From Sphingopyxis sp. H115 (GTDB lineage: Bacteria > Pseudomonadota > Alphaproteobacteria > Sphingomonadales > Sphingomonadaceae): a DNA stretch of 64,000 bases. The stretch's first letter is position 1; the number at the start of each line of letters is the position of its first letter. Positions 49,361 to 57,058 of the stretch are shown here, one piece after another. Made by a program: the position numbers and the translations under genes. The notes beneath the pieces are model-generated. The model was given only the letters and a program-made list of their open reading frames with translations, was not told where the DNA came from and searched no databases. The stretch covers positions 1 through 64,000 of the forward strand of contig NZ_LNSA01000011.1 in assembly GCF_001468465.1 (NCBI RefSeq), read 5' to 3'.

Positions 49361-52054
49361 TCAAAACTTTAGTTTCACGCCGCCAGAATAATATCTGCCG
49401 ATCGTGTCATAAATGAAGGACGTATATTGCGTCAGCGGCGGATCGGAATCGAACAGATTGTTTACGTTTGCGAAAAAGGTGAACGGTCCGGTATTGAACT
49501 GGAGACCGAGGTCGACATAGAGGCGCGCGTCGATCTCGTTGTTCAGCAGCGGCAATCCATTGCCACCGACTTGCTCACTGTAGATCCCACCGCTGACGTA
49601 GCGGCCCCGCACATCGATCCCGAAATCATCGTCCTGATAGTTGATGCCGCCTGTCACACGCCATTTCGGCGTCCCGAATGAGGCTTGGTCGCCGACGATG
49701 CCGACCTGATCCGATCCGACAAACAGTTCGAAAACATGGGTTGCCAACGCCCGAAAACGTAGCGTTCCCGCGCCGACTGGCATCGCATAGGACGCCTCGA
49801 GGTCGAGGCCCTTTGTCGAATAGGAGGCAAGATTTCGGAAGGAACGCGAAACCGACGCGATGGAGCCATCGCCGTCGCGCACAATGACACCGCCACACGT
49901 CGGATCGGCCGGATCCGCCTGGTAGCATTGGTTGATCGTGTCCTGCAGCGACAGAGTGGTGATCACATTGTCGATGTCGATCTTGTAATAATCAACCGAC
50001 AGCCTGAGGCCCGGAATATAATGGGGCGAATAGGAGCCACCGAGCGTCAGCGTATGCGATATTTCGGGCGTCAGGTTTGGGTTCCCGCCGGTGAAGCTGA
50101 CCACATTGGCCTGCGGCGCGCCAACGAACGGATCCTGCGCGCTGGCGATATTCGTCTCGCGCGTCGTGAAATATTCAGCAATGCTGGGCGATCGAATGTC
50201 GCGCGAATAGACGGCCCGCAACAGAAGATCGTCCATCAGGCGAAGCGTGCCGCCTGTCTTCCACGCCCAGATGCCGCCGCTGGTACTGTAATCGGAGTAG
50301 CGGGCGGCGCCATTCACTTCGAGGCGTGCCACACCCTCGATATCCAGCAGCGGCACATTGATCTCCCCGAACACCTCTTTGACGTTAAACCCGCCGTTCA
50401 CCGGTGCGAAATTAAGCGTCGACAATTCGCCAGCCATCGACATCGGATCGACATAATTGTTGGCGATTTCCTCCCACCGCGCTTCGCCGCCGAACGCGAT
50501 ATCGACCGGCCCGGCCCAGGTCGAAAAGGGTTGCCCGCTGAGCGCCGCGCCGACCGCGTCGAGCTTGGTGGTGTCGATCGTCTGGGCGCCGCCAAAGGCG
50601 TAGGACACAGCCTCGGCCGAAATGTTGCCATTGCCGAAAAGGTTGATCGGGGCGCAGCCGGGATCATCATTCGTGGGATCGGCGTCGGCATTGATCCGGC
50701 AAACGACCGAATTGCCGACGCGCACCGCGTCGACCGCCTCGTCAAACCGCGCCGAAATCCTCTGGTTGTTCAGCGACTGATTATTCCTGATTTCGCCGTG
50801 ATCATAATAGGCGTTATATTTCCATCCTTCACCGAACGATCCTTCAATTCCGATCGCCCCTTCGATCTGGCGGCGGTTGGAGCTGTAATGCAGATATTTG
50901 TCGGGCCCGACATCGTCGAGGATCCGCCCCAGAACAAAAGGATTGGTCACTCCAGCGTCGGCCAGTTGGCCGATCGCACCGGGGGTTAGAAACCCATTGT
51001 CGGGTCGGATCAAGACGATCGGGGTTTCGGGAAAGAAGCCGAAGCTCGACTTCATGCTGCTGTAACTGCCTTCGATCCAGATATTGGCCGCATCGCTGAT
51101 CTCATAGCTCGCACGGGCGAAGATATTCGCCCGGCGATAAGGCGACGATACGGCGACATAGTCGTAGATGTTCTGCCCGTTGCCGCCCACCGTGAACTGG
51201 CCGGAGGTTTCGCTACCCAAGGGGAAAGGGCCAATCGAACCATCGGGATTGAAAATCAGGTTATAGGGTGCCCCGCCGGTATCCAAAATCGACCCATTGT
51301 TATTGATGATCGTATAATTTGGGTCGCGCGTAAGGACAAGTTGGCCGTCCGGTCGCTGAAAAATGCCGGCTTCCAGATTGGGACGATCCTTGCGGCCGAA
51401 CGCACCCCGCTCCTTCATATATTCGCCTGCAATCATGAAACGACCGCGGCCGCCAGCGAATTTCGTACCCCATGCCAGGTCGCCGCGGTATCGCGCGGCG
51501 TCTCCGCGCGACGAAATGCCGCCTTCGGCACCCATTTTCCAACCTTCGAACTCGTCGTCGAGGATGATGTTCACGACGCCGCCTACAGCGCCCGACCCCC
51601 ATGCGGCAGAGGCGCCACCGGTCACTACATCGACCCGCTGAATCAGGCTTTGCGGCACATTGTTCAGGTCGTTGCTTCCCACGAAACGATGCCCGTTGAG
51701 GAGCGTCAACGTGCGAACCGAGCCGAGCCCGCGAAGATTGGCAGTCGATGCGCTGTTGTCAGTGTTCCCGCCAGTCGTTGCGGGAGTCCCGGCGGGCCGG
51801 AATTGCGGCATGTCGTTCAAAACCTGCGCGATGCTCGGACGGTTGCCCTGCGCCAGTTCGATTTCGCCAACAACCGTCGTCGGCGTCGGTGCGTCGAAGC
51901 CCGAACGCTGAATGCGCGAGCCCGTCACGACGATTTCGCTTCCCGTATCGGCTGTCGCTTCATGTGAAGGCACTGGCTCCGCTTCCTGCGCCTGTGCCGG
52001 CATTGCAGCGATCAGCGCGGCGATGCTTGCTGCAACGAAAAGTCCCTTTTTCAT
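49361..52054 (-). CDS. TonB-dependent receptor (D-peptide/amino-acid uptake operon)
   Basis: 897 aa. Signal peptide 1 to about 22 (MPAQA), TonB box EIVVTGSRI (40-48), and a plug with LRGLGSVRTLTLLNGHRFV, VPQSLIQRVDVVTGGASAAWGSGAVGG. The long barrel ends GGVKLKF. The N-terminal GSRIQRSGFDAPTPTTVV pattern belongs to the large peptide/oligomer receptor subfamily of sphingomonads and xanthomonads. It lies between a dipeptidase gene (5-nt gap) and dgcN (10-nt gap), so the likely ligand is a peptide containing D-residues. Confidence 0.92.
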   Translation of the reverse strand: MKKGLFVAASIAALIAAMPAQAQEAEPVPSHEATADTGSEIVVTGSRIQRSGFDAPTPTTVVGEIELAQGNRPSIAQVLNDMPQFRPAGTPATTGGNTDNSASTANLRGLGSVRTLTLLNGHRFVGSNDLNNVPQSLIQRVDVVTGGASAAWGSGAVGGVVNIILDDEFEGWKMGAEGGISSRGDAARYRGDLAWGTKFAGGRGRFMIAGEYMKERGAFGRKDRPNLEAGIFQRPDGQLVLTRDPNYTIINNNGSILDTGGAPYNLIFNPDGSIGPFPLGSETSGQFTVGGNGQNIYDYVAVSSPYRRANIFARASYEISDAANIWIEGSYSSMKSSFGFFPETPIVLIRPDNGFLTPGAIGQLADAGVTNPFVLGRILDDVGPDKYLHYSSNRRQIEGAIGIEGSFGEGWKYNAYYDHGEIRNNQSLNNQRISARFDEAVDAVRVGNSVVCRINADADPTNDDPGCAPINLFGNGNISAEAVSYAFGGAQTIDTTKLDAVGAALSGQPFSTWAGPVDIAFGGEARWEEIANNYVDPMSMAGELSTLNFAPVNGGFNVKEVFGEINVPLLDIEGVARLEVNGAARYSDYSTSGGIWAWKTGGTLRLMDDLLLRAVYSRDIRSPSIAEYFTTRETNIASAQDPFVGAPQANVVSFTGGNPNLTPEISHTLTLGGSYSPHYIPGLRLSVDYYKIDIDNVITTLSLQDTINQCYQADPADPTCGGVIVRDGDGSIASVSRSFRNLASYSTKGLDLEASYAMPVGAGTLRFRALATHVFELFVGSDQVGIVGDQASFGTPKWRVTGGINYQDDDFGIDVRGRYVSGGIYSEQVGGNGLPLLNNEIDARLYVDLGLQFNTGPFTFFANVNNLFDSDPPLTQYTSFIYDTIGRYYSGGVKLKF

Positions 52055-52058
52055 CGTC

Positions 52059-53201
52059 TTACCCCCAGACTTGGGCGAGCAGGCGGCGGAAATTGCCACC
52101 GAGCACGGCCCGGATATTGTCGTTCGAATAGTTGCGGCGGATGAGTTCCTCGACGAGGTCGAAGGTCTTCAATGGATGGTCGAAACCATCGATGTCGATC
52201 TTGTCGCGAAAGGCGTAGCTGCCCTTGTAGGCGCCCTTGAGCGCGGCATATTCTTGCGGTGGCATGTCGTCATAGCCGTGAAGGTCGGCGTCCGAACCGA
52301 TCCCGACATGGTCGATGCCGACCAGCTTGGCGACATGGTCGATATGGTCGGCCATGTGCCCGACATTGGTGGGGTCGCTCGTCCGCACGAACATGCGCAC
52401 CCCGGTGATACCCATCACCCCGCCCTTTGCGGCGAGCGCCTTGATTGCCTCGTCGGTCTTGACGCGCGGATGGTCGACCAGCGCGCGGGCATTGCTGTGG
52501 GTGATCGCGATCGGGCCCTGAGCGATGGCGATCGCGTCCAACGTCGTCCTGTCGCCGCAATGCGAGACGTCGACGAGCATCTTCTGCTTTTCCATTTCGG
52601 CGATGACCGCCGCGCCATAATCGCTGACCCCGCCGTCGACGCGCTCGGTGCTGCCCGACCCGATCCGGTTCTGGCTGTTGTAGGTGAGCTGCGCGCAGCG
52701 CAGGCCGAGGCGGCGGAACAGCGCGATATCCTCGATCTTTTCGAAATGCTCGGCATTCTGGATGCCCATTATGACCGCGCATTTCTTTTCCGCCTTGGCG
52801 CGGTCGAGATCAGCCGCTCCGTCAACGAGCGTGAAGACATGGCTGTTGCGCCCGGCGAAACCCTGCCACCCGGCAAGAAATTCGAGCGCCTGCTGCTTCG
52901 CATCGGGCCCGCCGAGGCCATAGGCGTTGTGGAAGCCGGTGATGCCCGATGCCCGGAACTCGGCGGCCTCGGCGTCGGTCAGCCGGTGCGCGACATAATC
53001 GGGCGACATGGTGATCTTGAGCGGTGCGAGCATGTCAATGACGAGCGATGAGGCGACGAGGTCGACCGCGCGGCGCGAATAGGCCTTTGCCGGCGCCGCC
53101 GCGAAGGCATAGGCCCCGCGGCCCACCATCGGCGCGGACAAAGCGACCCCGACCGCGCCCGCGAGTGCCGCGCGGCGCGTCATCGGGAATGACGACGTCA
53201 T
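52059..53201 (-). CDS. Membrane dipeptidase (M19), Tat-exported
   Basis: 380 aa. The N-terminus MTRRAALAGAVGVALSAPMV fits a Tat signal (TRR followed by a hydrophobic stretch). M19 landmarks are MGIQNAEHF (bridging Glu), VDVSHCGDRTTLDAI, AITHSNARALVDHPR and GIGSDADLHGYDD. The first HxD site is altered, reading LVIDMLAPLK, so one metal site may be weak. It opens the six-gene operon. I use ATG 53201, preceded by GAGGGAGG. A conserved motif shared with the regulator gene lies 41 nt upstream. Confidence 0.9.
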   Translation of the reverse strand: MTSSFPMTRRAALAGAVGVALSAPMVGRGAYAFAAAPAKAYSRRAVDLVASSLVIDMLAPLKITMSPDYVAHRLTDAEAAEFRASGITGFHNAYGLGGPDAKQQALEFLAGWQGFAGRNSHVFTLVDGAADLDRAKAEKKCAVIMGIQNAEHFEKIEDIALFRRLGLRCAQLTYNSQNRIGSGSTERVDGGVSDYGAAVIAEMEKQKMLVDVSHCGDRTTLDAIAIAQGPIAITHSNARALVDHPRVKTDEAIKALAAKGGVMGITGVRMFVRTSDPTNVGHMADHIDHVAKLVGIDHVGIGSDADLHGYDDMPPQEYAALKGAYKGSYAFRDKIDIDGFDHPLKTFDLVEELIRRNYSNDNIRAVLGGNFRRLLAQVWG

Positions 53202-53239
53202 TCCAGCCTCCCTCAATGAAATCACGATTTAACGACTAT

Positions 53240-53275
53240 TGTCCTAATCAGAAAATTGTCAACCCATTTAGGACA
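53240..53275. promoter_or_regulatory. Operator region upstream of the dipeptidase-TonB-dgcN operon
   Basis: TGTCCTAA (53240-53247) and TTAGGACA (53268-53275) form an inverted repeat. The left half begins a 21-bp motif (53242-53262, core GAAAATTGTCAA) that recurs with 18 of 21 identities at 56373-56393, before the XRE-cupin regulator gene. AAATTGTCA occurs again at 53278-53286. The arrangement points to a binding site for that regulator. Confidence 0.72.
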
Positions 53276-53283
53276 TCAAATTG

Positions 53284-54291
53284 TCATGAACCCCAAATTT
53301 CTGCGGGGCAATGGATCATCCCGTCGCGATATTCGACGCCGGGCACCCGATCGTGCGCGAGGAACGTCGGCCCGTCGAGATCGACAATGTCGCAAAGCTG
53401 ACCGACGAGATGGGATGGCGCCATCGACAGGCTGGTCCCCATCATGTTGCCGACCATCACATCGAGTCCGAGCTTTTTCGCCTGCCGCGCGATCGCCAGC
53501 CCCTCGGTCAGGCCGCCGCATTTATCGAGCTTGATATTCACGATGTCGAAACGCCCGACGAGCGCGGCGGTGTCGGCGAGCGAGAGCGCGCTTTCGTCCG
53601 CAGCGAAGGGCAGCGGCCGTTTCAGTCCGTCGAGATCGGCCTCGCGCCCGCGCCTGAGCGGCTGCTCGAGTTGCGCGACGCGTGCCGAGACGAGCGCCGG
53701 GAGCAGGTCGGCGAGCGTGCCGACGTCGTAGCCCTGATTGGCATCGACACCGATCCAGGCATCGGGCCGCACGGCCCGGATCGCCTCGATGCGCGCGATA
53801 TCGTCGGCAAGGTCGCCGGTCAGCTTAACCTTGATCGGCGCCGCGGGATCGATCGCCAGCGCCGCCTTTGCCATGGCCTCGGGGCTGTCCGCGCCGAGCG
53901 TCAGCGTCGAGCGGAGCGCCTTGGGCTGCTCCAGCCCGGCAAGCTCCCAAACGGGGCGCCCCGCCTGCTTTGCTTCGAGATCCCAGAAAGCGCAATCGAG
54001 CGCATTGCGCGCCCCACCGGGCGGCAGCAGATGCTGCAATTCCTCGCGCGTTGCGCCAGCCTCGATCGCGCCCCGCACCCGCGTGGCTTCAGCCAGCATA
54101 TGGTCGATATCGTCGCCGAGATAATAGACCCCCGCCCCTTCGCCGCGCCCGACATGCGTGCCGTCCGATATCGCGGCGACGAGCAACGCGGTTTCGGTGA
54201 AGACGTGGCCGGAGATACGGAAGGGCTGATGATAGGGAAAACGCTCGACCCGAAGGTCGAGCGTCAATCCCTTGGTATGCTGCGTCGCCAT
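53284..54291 (-). CDS. dgcA: Enolase-superfamily epimerase/racemase, DgcA-like
   Basis: 335 aa of the muconate-lactonising/dipeptide-epimerase subgroup. Catalytic lysines are K154 and K156 (IKVKLTG), metal ligands D183 (GVDANQG), E209 (QLEQPL) and D232 (ADES), and the second base is K254 or K257 (NIKLDKCGG). It epimerises an alpha carbon: either L-Ala-D/L-Glu-type dipeptides or N-acetyl-D-glutamate (DgcA). DgcN in the neighbouring operon favours the latter; neither is proven. ATG 54291 overlaps the upstream hydrolase stop (TGATG). Confidence 0.85.
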   Translation of the reverse strand: MATQHTKGLTLDLRVERFPYHQPFRISGHVFTETALLVAAISDGTHVGRGEGAGVYYLGDDIDHMLAEATRVRGAIEAGATREELQHLLPPGGARNALDCAFWDLEAKQAGRPVWELAGLEQPKALRSTLTLGADSPEAMAKAALAIDPAAPIKVKLTGDLADDIARIEAIRAVRPDAWIGVDANQGYDVGTLADLLPALVSARVAQLEQPLRRGREADLDGLKRPLPFAADESALSLADTAALVGRFDIVNIKLDKCGGLTEGLAIARQAKKLGLDVMVGNMMGTSLSMAPSHLVGQLCDIVDLDGPTFLAHDRVPGVEYRDGMIHCPAEIWGS

Positions 54292-56270
54292 CAATAGACC
54301 ATCCCAAAGCCATAGAGGTGGAAGGCGAGCGTTACCCAGACGAGCACGAGCGCGGCGAGGATCAACAGCACCGCGCCGAGCTTCATCGTCCAGCGGCGCT
54401 TGTCCTTGATGCTGAGCCACAGGTGCCAGGCCGCCGTCGCCAGCAGACCGAAGGCGGCGAGCGGGGTCAGGATGCGCAGCAGGTGGATGAGCCAGTCGAG
54501 CGGCCCGCCGATGCTGCCGATATCGGCCGAAAAGGCCGCGATCAGCCCGATCCAGCCCGCCAGCGCGCCGATCGCGAGCCATGCGAAGACACGACTCAGG
54601 CGATAGGCGCGCAACGACTGTCCCTGAAGCGCGAACTCCGCCTTGAAACTGCGGCGCACCATTGCGCGCACCGGCCATGCCAGCGCCGCGAGCAGTATGA
54701 TGCCGAAAGCGAGGATCAGCGCGGGGTTGAGCCATGCGGCGTTGACGCCGGCGGGTGCGGGTTCAAAGACCATGAAGGGCGACCCGGCATCAATGCTCCA
54801 ACGCACGACGCGGCCGTCCTTGACCTCGGCGGCGAGGCGTTCGCCCGTGCCCGTGTCGCGCCACACAAAGGGCTCGACCTCGACCCAGTCGCGCGCACCG
54901 GCGCCGAGCCCGTCGAGCGCCGGGAGCGTGATCTTGCCATCCTCGGTCAGCCCGATGGTCGCCTGACCCAAGAGACCGAACAGGCTCATGAAGTTGGTGA
55001 AGGAACCGCGGCTGCTGATATAATTGCCGACCATCATCTGCGCATGCTCACGCGCCGTCTTGGCATCAACCTGCGACGGTTTTTCGACAGGGCCCGGCAG
55101 GTAGCGGTCAGCAAATTTATGGAATAGCGCGCTCCGCACCGCACCCGCCGCGCCGTCCTTGCCCGCGCTGTTCATCGAGACGAAGACGCCCGTGTCGGCG
55201 TCGGGGAACAGCCAGAGGTAGGAGTGGAACCATACGGTATCGCCGCCATGCGCGATCGCGCGATGGCCGTTGACCCATTGTTCGTAGAAGCCGAGCGCCA
55301 TGCTGTTGAGCGGTCCAACGCCGGGCGCCTTGAAATCATGCATCATCTTTGCGGTTTCGGGCTTCATCAGGCCCGCGCCGTCATTGAGGTGGGCGATCAT
55401 GAACTTCGCCATGTCGGCGCCGCTCGACGACAGGCTGCCCGCGGGCGCGGGGATCACCATTTCGAACGGCTGGGGCTTGCCGGTGACGTCTGGATAGCCC
55501 TTCGACATGTGGGGCACGAGGCGCGCGGGAAGCGGCTGTCGGAACGACGAATGCGTCATGCCGAGCGGCTGGAAGATATGATTTTCGATATAATTGTCGA
55601 AATTTTCGCCACTGACGCGCTCGACGATATAACCCGCGAGCGCCGTGGCGTAGTTGGAATAGGCCGGGGTCGTGCCGGGCGCGAAGACGCGTTCGGGCAG
55701 CGCGAGCGGCATCTGCTTCTTCAGCGTCATCACCGCCTTGGGATCGCTGCTGATCAGGTAGCGCACCGATTCCTCGAAGCCCGCAGTATGCGTCATAATG
55801 TTGCGCATCGTCACCGGCTTGCCCTCATAGGGCGGAATCTTGAAATCGAGATAGGCGTTGACGTCCTTGTCGAGATCGATCTTGCCGGCCTCGACCTGTT
55901 GCATCACCGCAGTCCAGGTCAGCAGCTTCGAAACCGAGCCCGGGCGGAAAAGCGTCGTCTCGGGCAGGACGGGCGCACGCTTGGCGACATCCGAATAGCC
56001 ATACCCCTTCTGGAGCACGACCTCGCCGCCGCGCACGACGACGACGACCGCGCCCGGAATGCGTCCGCGTTCGAGCGCATAGGGCAGATAGCCGTCCATC
56101 CACGCTTCGAGATCCTTCGGATCGAGCGTGACCGGCGCCGCCGCCGTCTTGGCAACCGGCGCAGTCGCCTCGGCCTTCTTTACCGCGGGCGCGGGCACCG
56201 GCCCCTGCGCCGCGAGCGGCAGTGCGGCAAAGGCCGCCAGCCCGATCATCGCCTTGCGAACGAAACGCAT
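54291..56270 (-). CDS. Membrane-anchored S12 serine hydrolase
   Basis: 659 aa. Signal peptide 1 to about 21, then the S12 domain with S112-V-S-K115 (RPGSVSKLLTW), YSNYATALAGYIVERV (Y-x-N) and IAHGGDTVWFHSYL (HGG). Residues about 520-655 contain four hydrophobic spans, an unusual C-terminal membrane domain for this family. The catalytic part faces the periplasm. It is transcribed with dgcA and divergently from the XRE-cupin regulator. A D-stereospecific peptidase or esterase function is the best guess. Confidence 0.88.
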   Translation of the reverse strand: MRFVRKAMIGLAAFAALPLAAQGPVPAPAVKKAEATAPVAKTAAAPVTLDPKDLEAWMDGYLPYALERGRIPGAVVVVVRGGEVVLQKGYGYSDVAKRAPVLPETTLFRPGSVSKLLTWTAVMQQVEAGKIDLDKDVNAYLDFKIPPYEGKPVTMRNIMTHTAGFEESVRYLISSDPKAVMTLKKQMPLALPERVFAPGTTPAYSNYATALAGYIVERVSGENFDNYIENHIFQPLGMTHSSFRQPLPARLVPHMSKGYPDVTGKPQPFEMVIPAPAGSLSSSGADMAKFMIAHLNDGAGLMKPETAKMMHDFKAPGVGPLNSMALGFYEQWVNGHRAIAHGGDTVWFHSYLWLFPDADTGVFVSMNSAGKDGAAGAVRSALFHKFADRYLPGPVEKPSQVDAKTAREHAQMMVGNYISSRGSFTNFMSLFGLLGQATIGLTEDGKITLPALDGLGAGARDWVEVEPFVWRDTGTGERLAAEVKDGRVVRWSIDAGSPFMVFEPAPAGVNAAWLNPALILAFGIILLAALAWPVRAMVRRSFKAEFALQGQSLRAYRLSRVFAWLAIGALAGWIGLIAAFSADIGSIGGPLDWLIHLLRILTPLAAFGLLATAAWHLWLSIKDKRRWTMKLGAVLLILAALVLVWVTLAFHLYGFGMVY

Positions 56271-56372
56271 CGCTTTCCCCTTTTGTCTGGCGCGCCTGTC
56301 ACACCTTGCGGCAAGCCGCGCGACCCCTTACCAAGGGACCAAACAGCTGTTGGCCCGATAGGGACATAATGA

Positions 56373-56393
56373 TCCTGATTGGAAAATTGTCAA
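56373..56393. promoter_or_regulatory. Operator motif in the divergent XRE/hydrolase control region
   Basis: A 21-bp motif, TCCTGATTG followed by GAAAATTGTCAA, matching 53242-53262 at 18 of 21 positions. It lies 8 nt before the XRE-cupin start and 103 nt before the divergent hydrolase start. This position would let the regulator repress itself while controlling the other operon. Confidence 0.7.
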
Positions 56394-56400
56394 ATATGGA

Positions 56401-57036
56401 ATGGAAAAACTGATGGCGGACCGCGCAACCCCGCCGACGCTCGGCGCGGTGATGAAGGGCATTCGCGCGCGAAACGGCTGGACGCTGAAGGAAATGAGCG
56501 CGAAGTCGGGCATTCCGGTTTCGACGCTGTCGAAGGTCGAGCATGACCGCCTGACTCTCAGCTACGACAAGCTCCAGCAGTTGAGCCAGCGCCTCAAGAT
56601 TCGCATGTCGGACCTGTTCGCCGAGGACGAGGAAGAGGCCGCGCCGCGCGTCACCGGACGCCGCAGCATCGCCGCGATCGATCGCGCCGCGCGCGTCACC
56701 ACCGACAATTACGATTATCATTATCTGTGCACCGATCTGCGCCAGAAACGGATGATCCCGATCCTGACGCGCATCCGCGCGCACAGCGCGAGCGAGTTCG
56801 GCGAGCTCGTCCATCACCAGGGCGAGGAATTCATCTATGTCCTCGAAGGGCGGATCGAAGTGCACAGCGAATTCTACGATCCCGTCACGCTCGACGTCGG
56901 CCAGGGCATCTATATCGATTCGTCGATGGGCCACGCCTATGTCGTCGCCGACGGGTTCGACGAAGCCCTTGTCCTTGGCGTCTGTTCGAGCGCCGACGAC
57001 GGGTTGATGGATAGCTTGATGAGCCTTCACGGATAA
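56401..57036 (+). CDS. XRE-family regulator with C-terminal cupin sensor domain
   Basis: 211 aa. HTH_3 domain at about 16-72 (IRARNGWTLKEMSAKSGIPVSTLSKVEHDRLTLSYDKL over two stretches), linker, then a cupin_2 domain (about 120-200) with HHQGEEFIYVLEGRIEVHSEF and YIDSSMGHAYV. Such proteins sense a small molecule, often an amino acid or polyamine, through the cupin barrel. It is 22 nt upstream of the D-aminoacylase gene. Starts ATG 56401 or ATG 56413 are both possible. It is the likely local regulator of the D-amino-acid genes, binding the shared motif. Confidence 0.9.
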   Translation: MEKLMADRATPPTLGAVMKGIRARNGWTLKEMSAKSGIPVSTLSKVEHDRLTLSYDKLQQLSQRLKIRMSDLFAEDEEEAAPRVTGRRSIAAIDRAARVTTDNYDYHYLCTDLRQKRMIPILTRIRAHSASEFGELVHHQGEEFIYVLEGRIEVHSEFYDPVTLDVGQGIYIDSSMGHAYVVADGFDEALVLGVCSSADDGLMDSLMSLHG

Positions 57037-57058
57037 CCTACCGAAAATGGAGACATAA

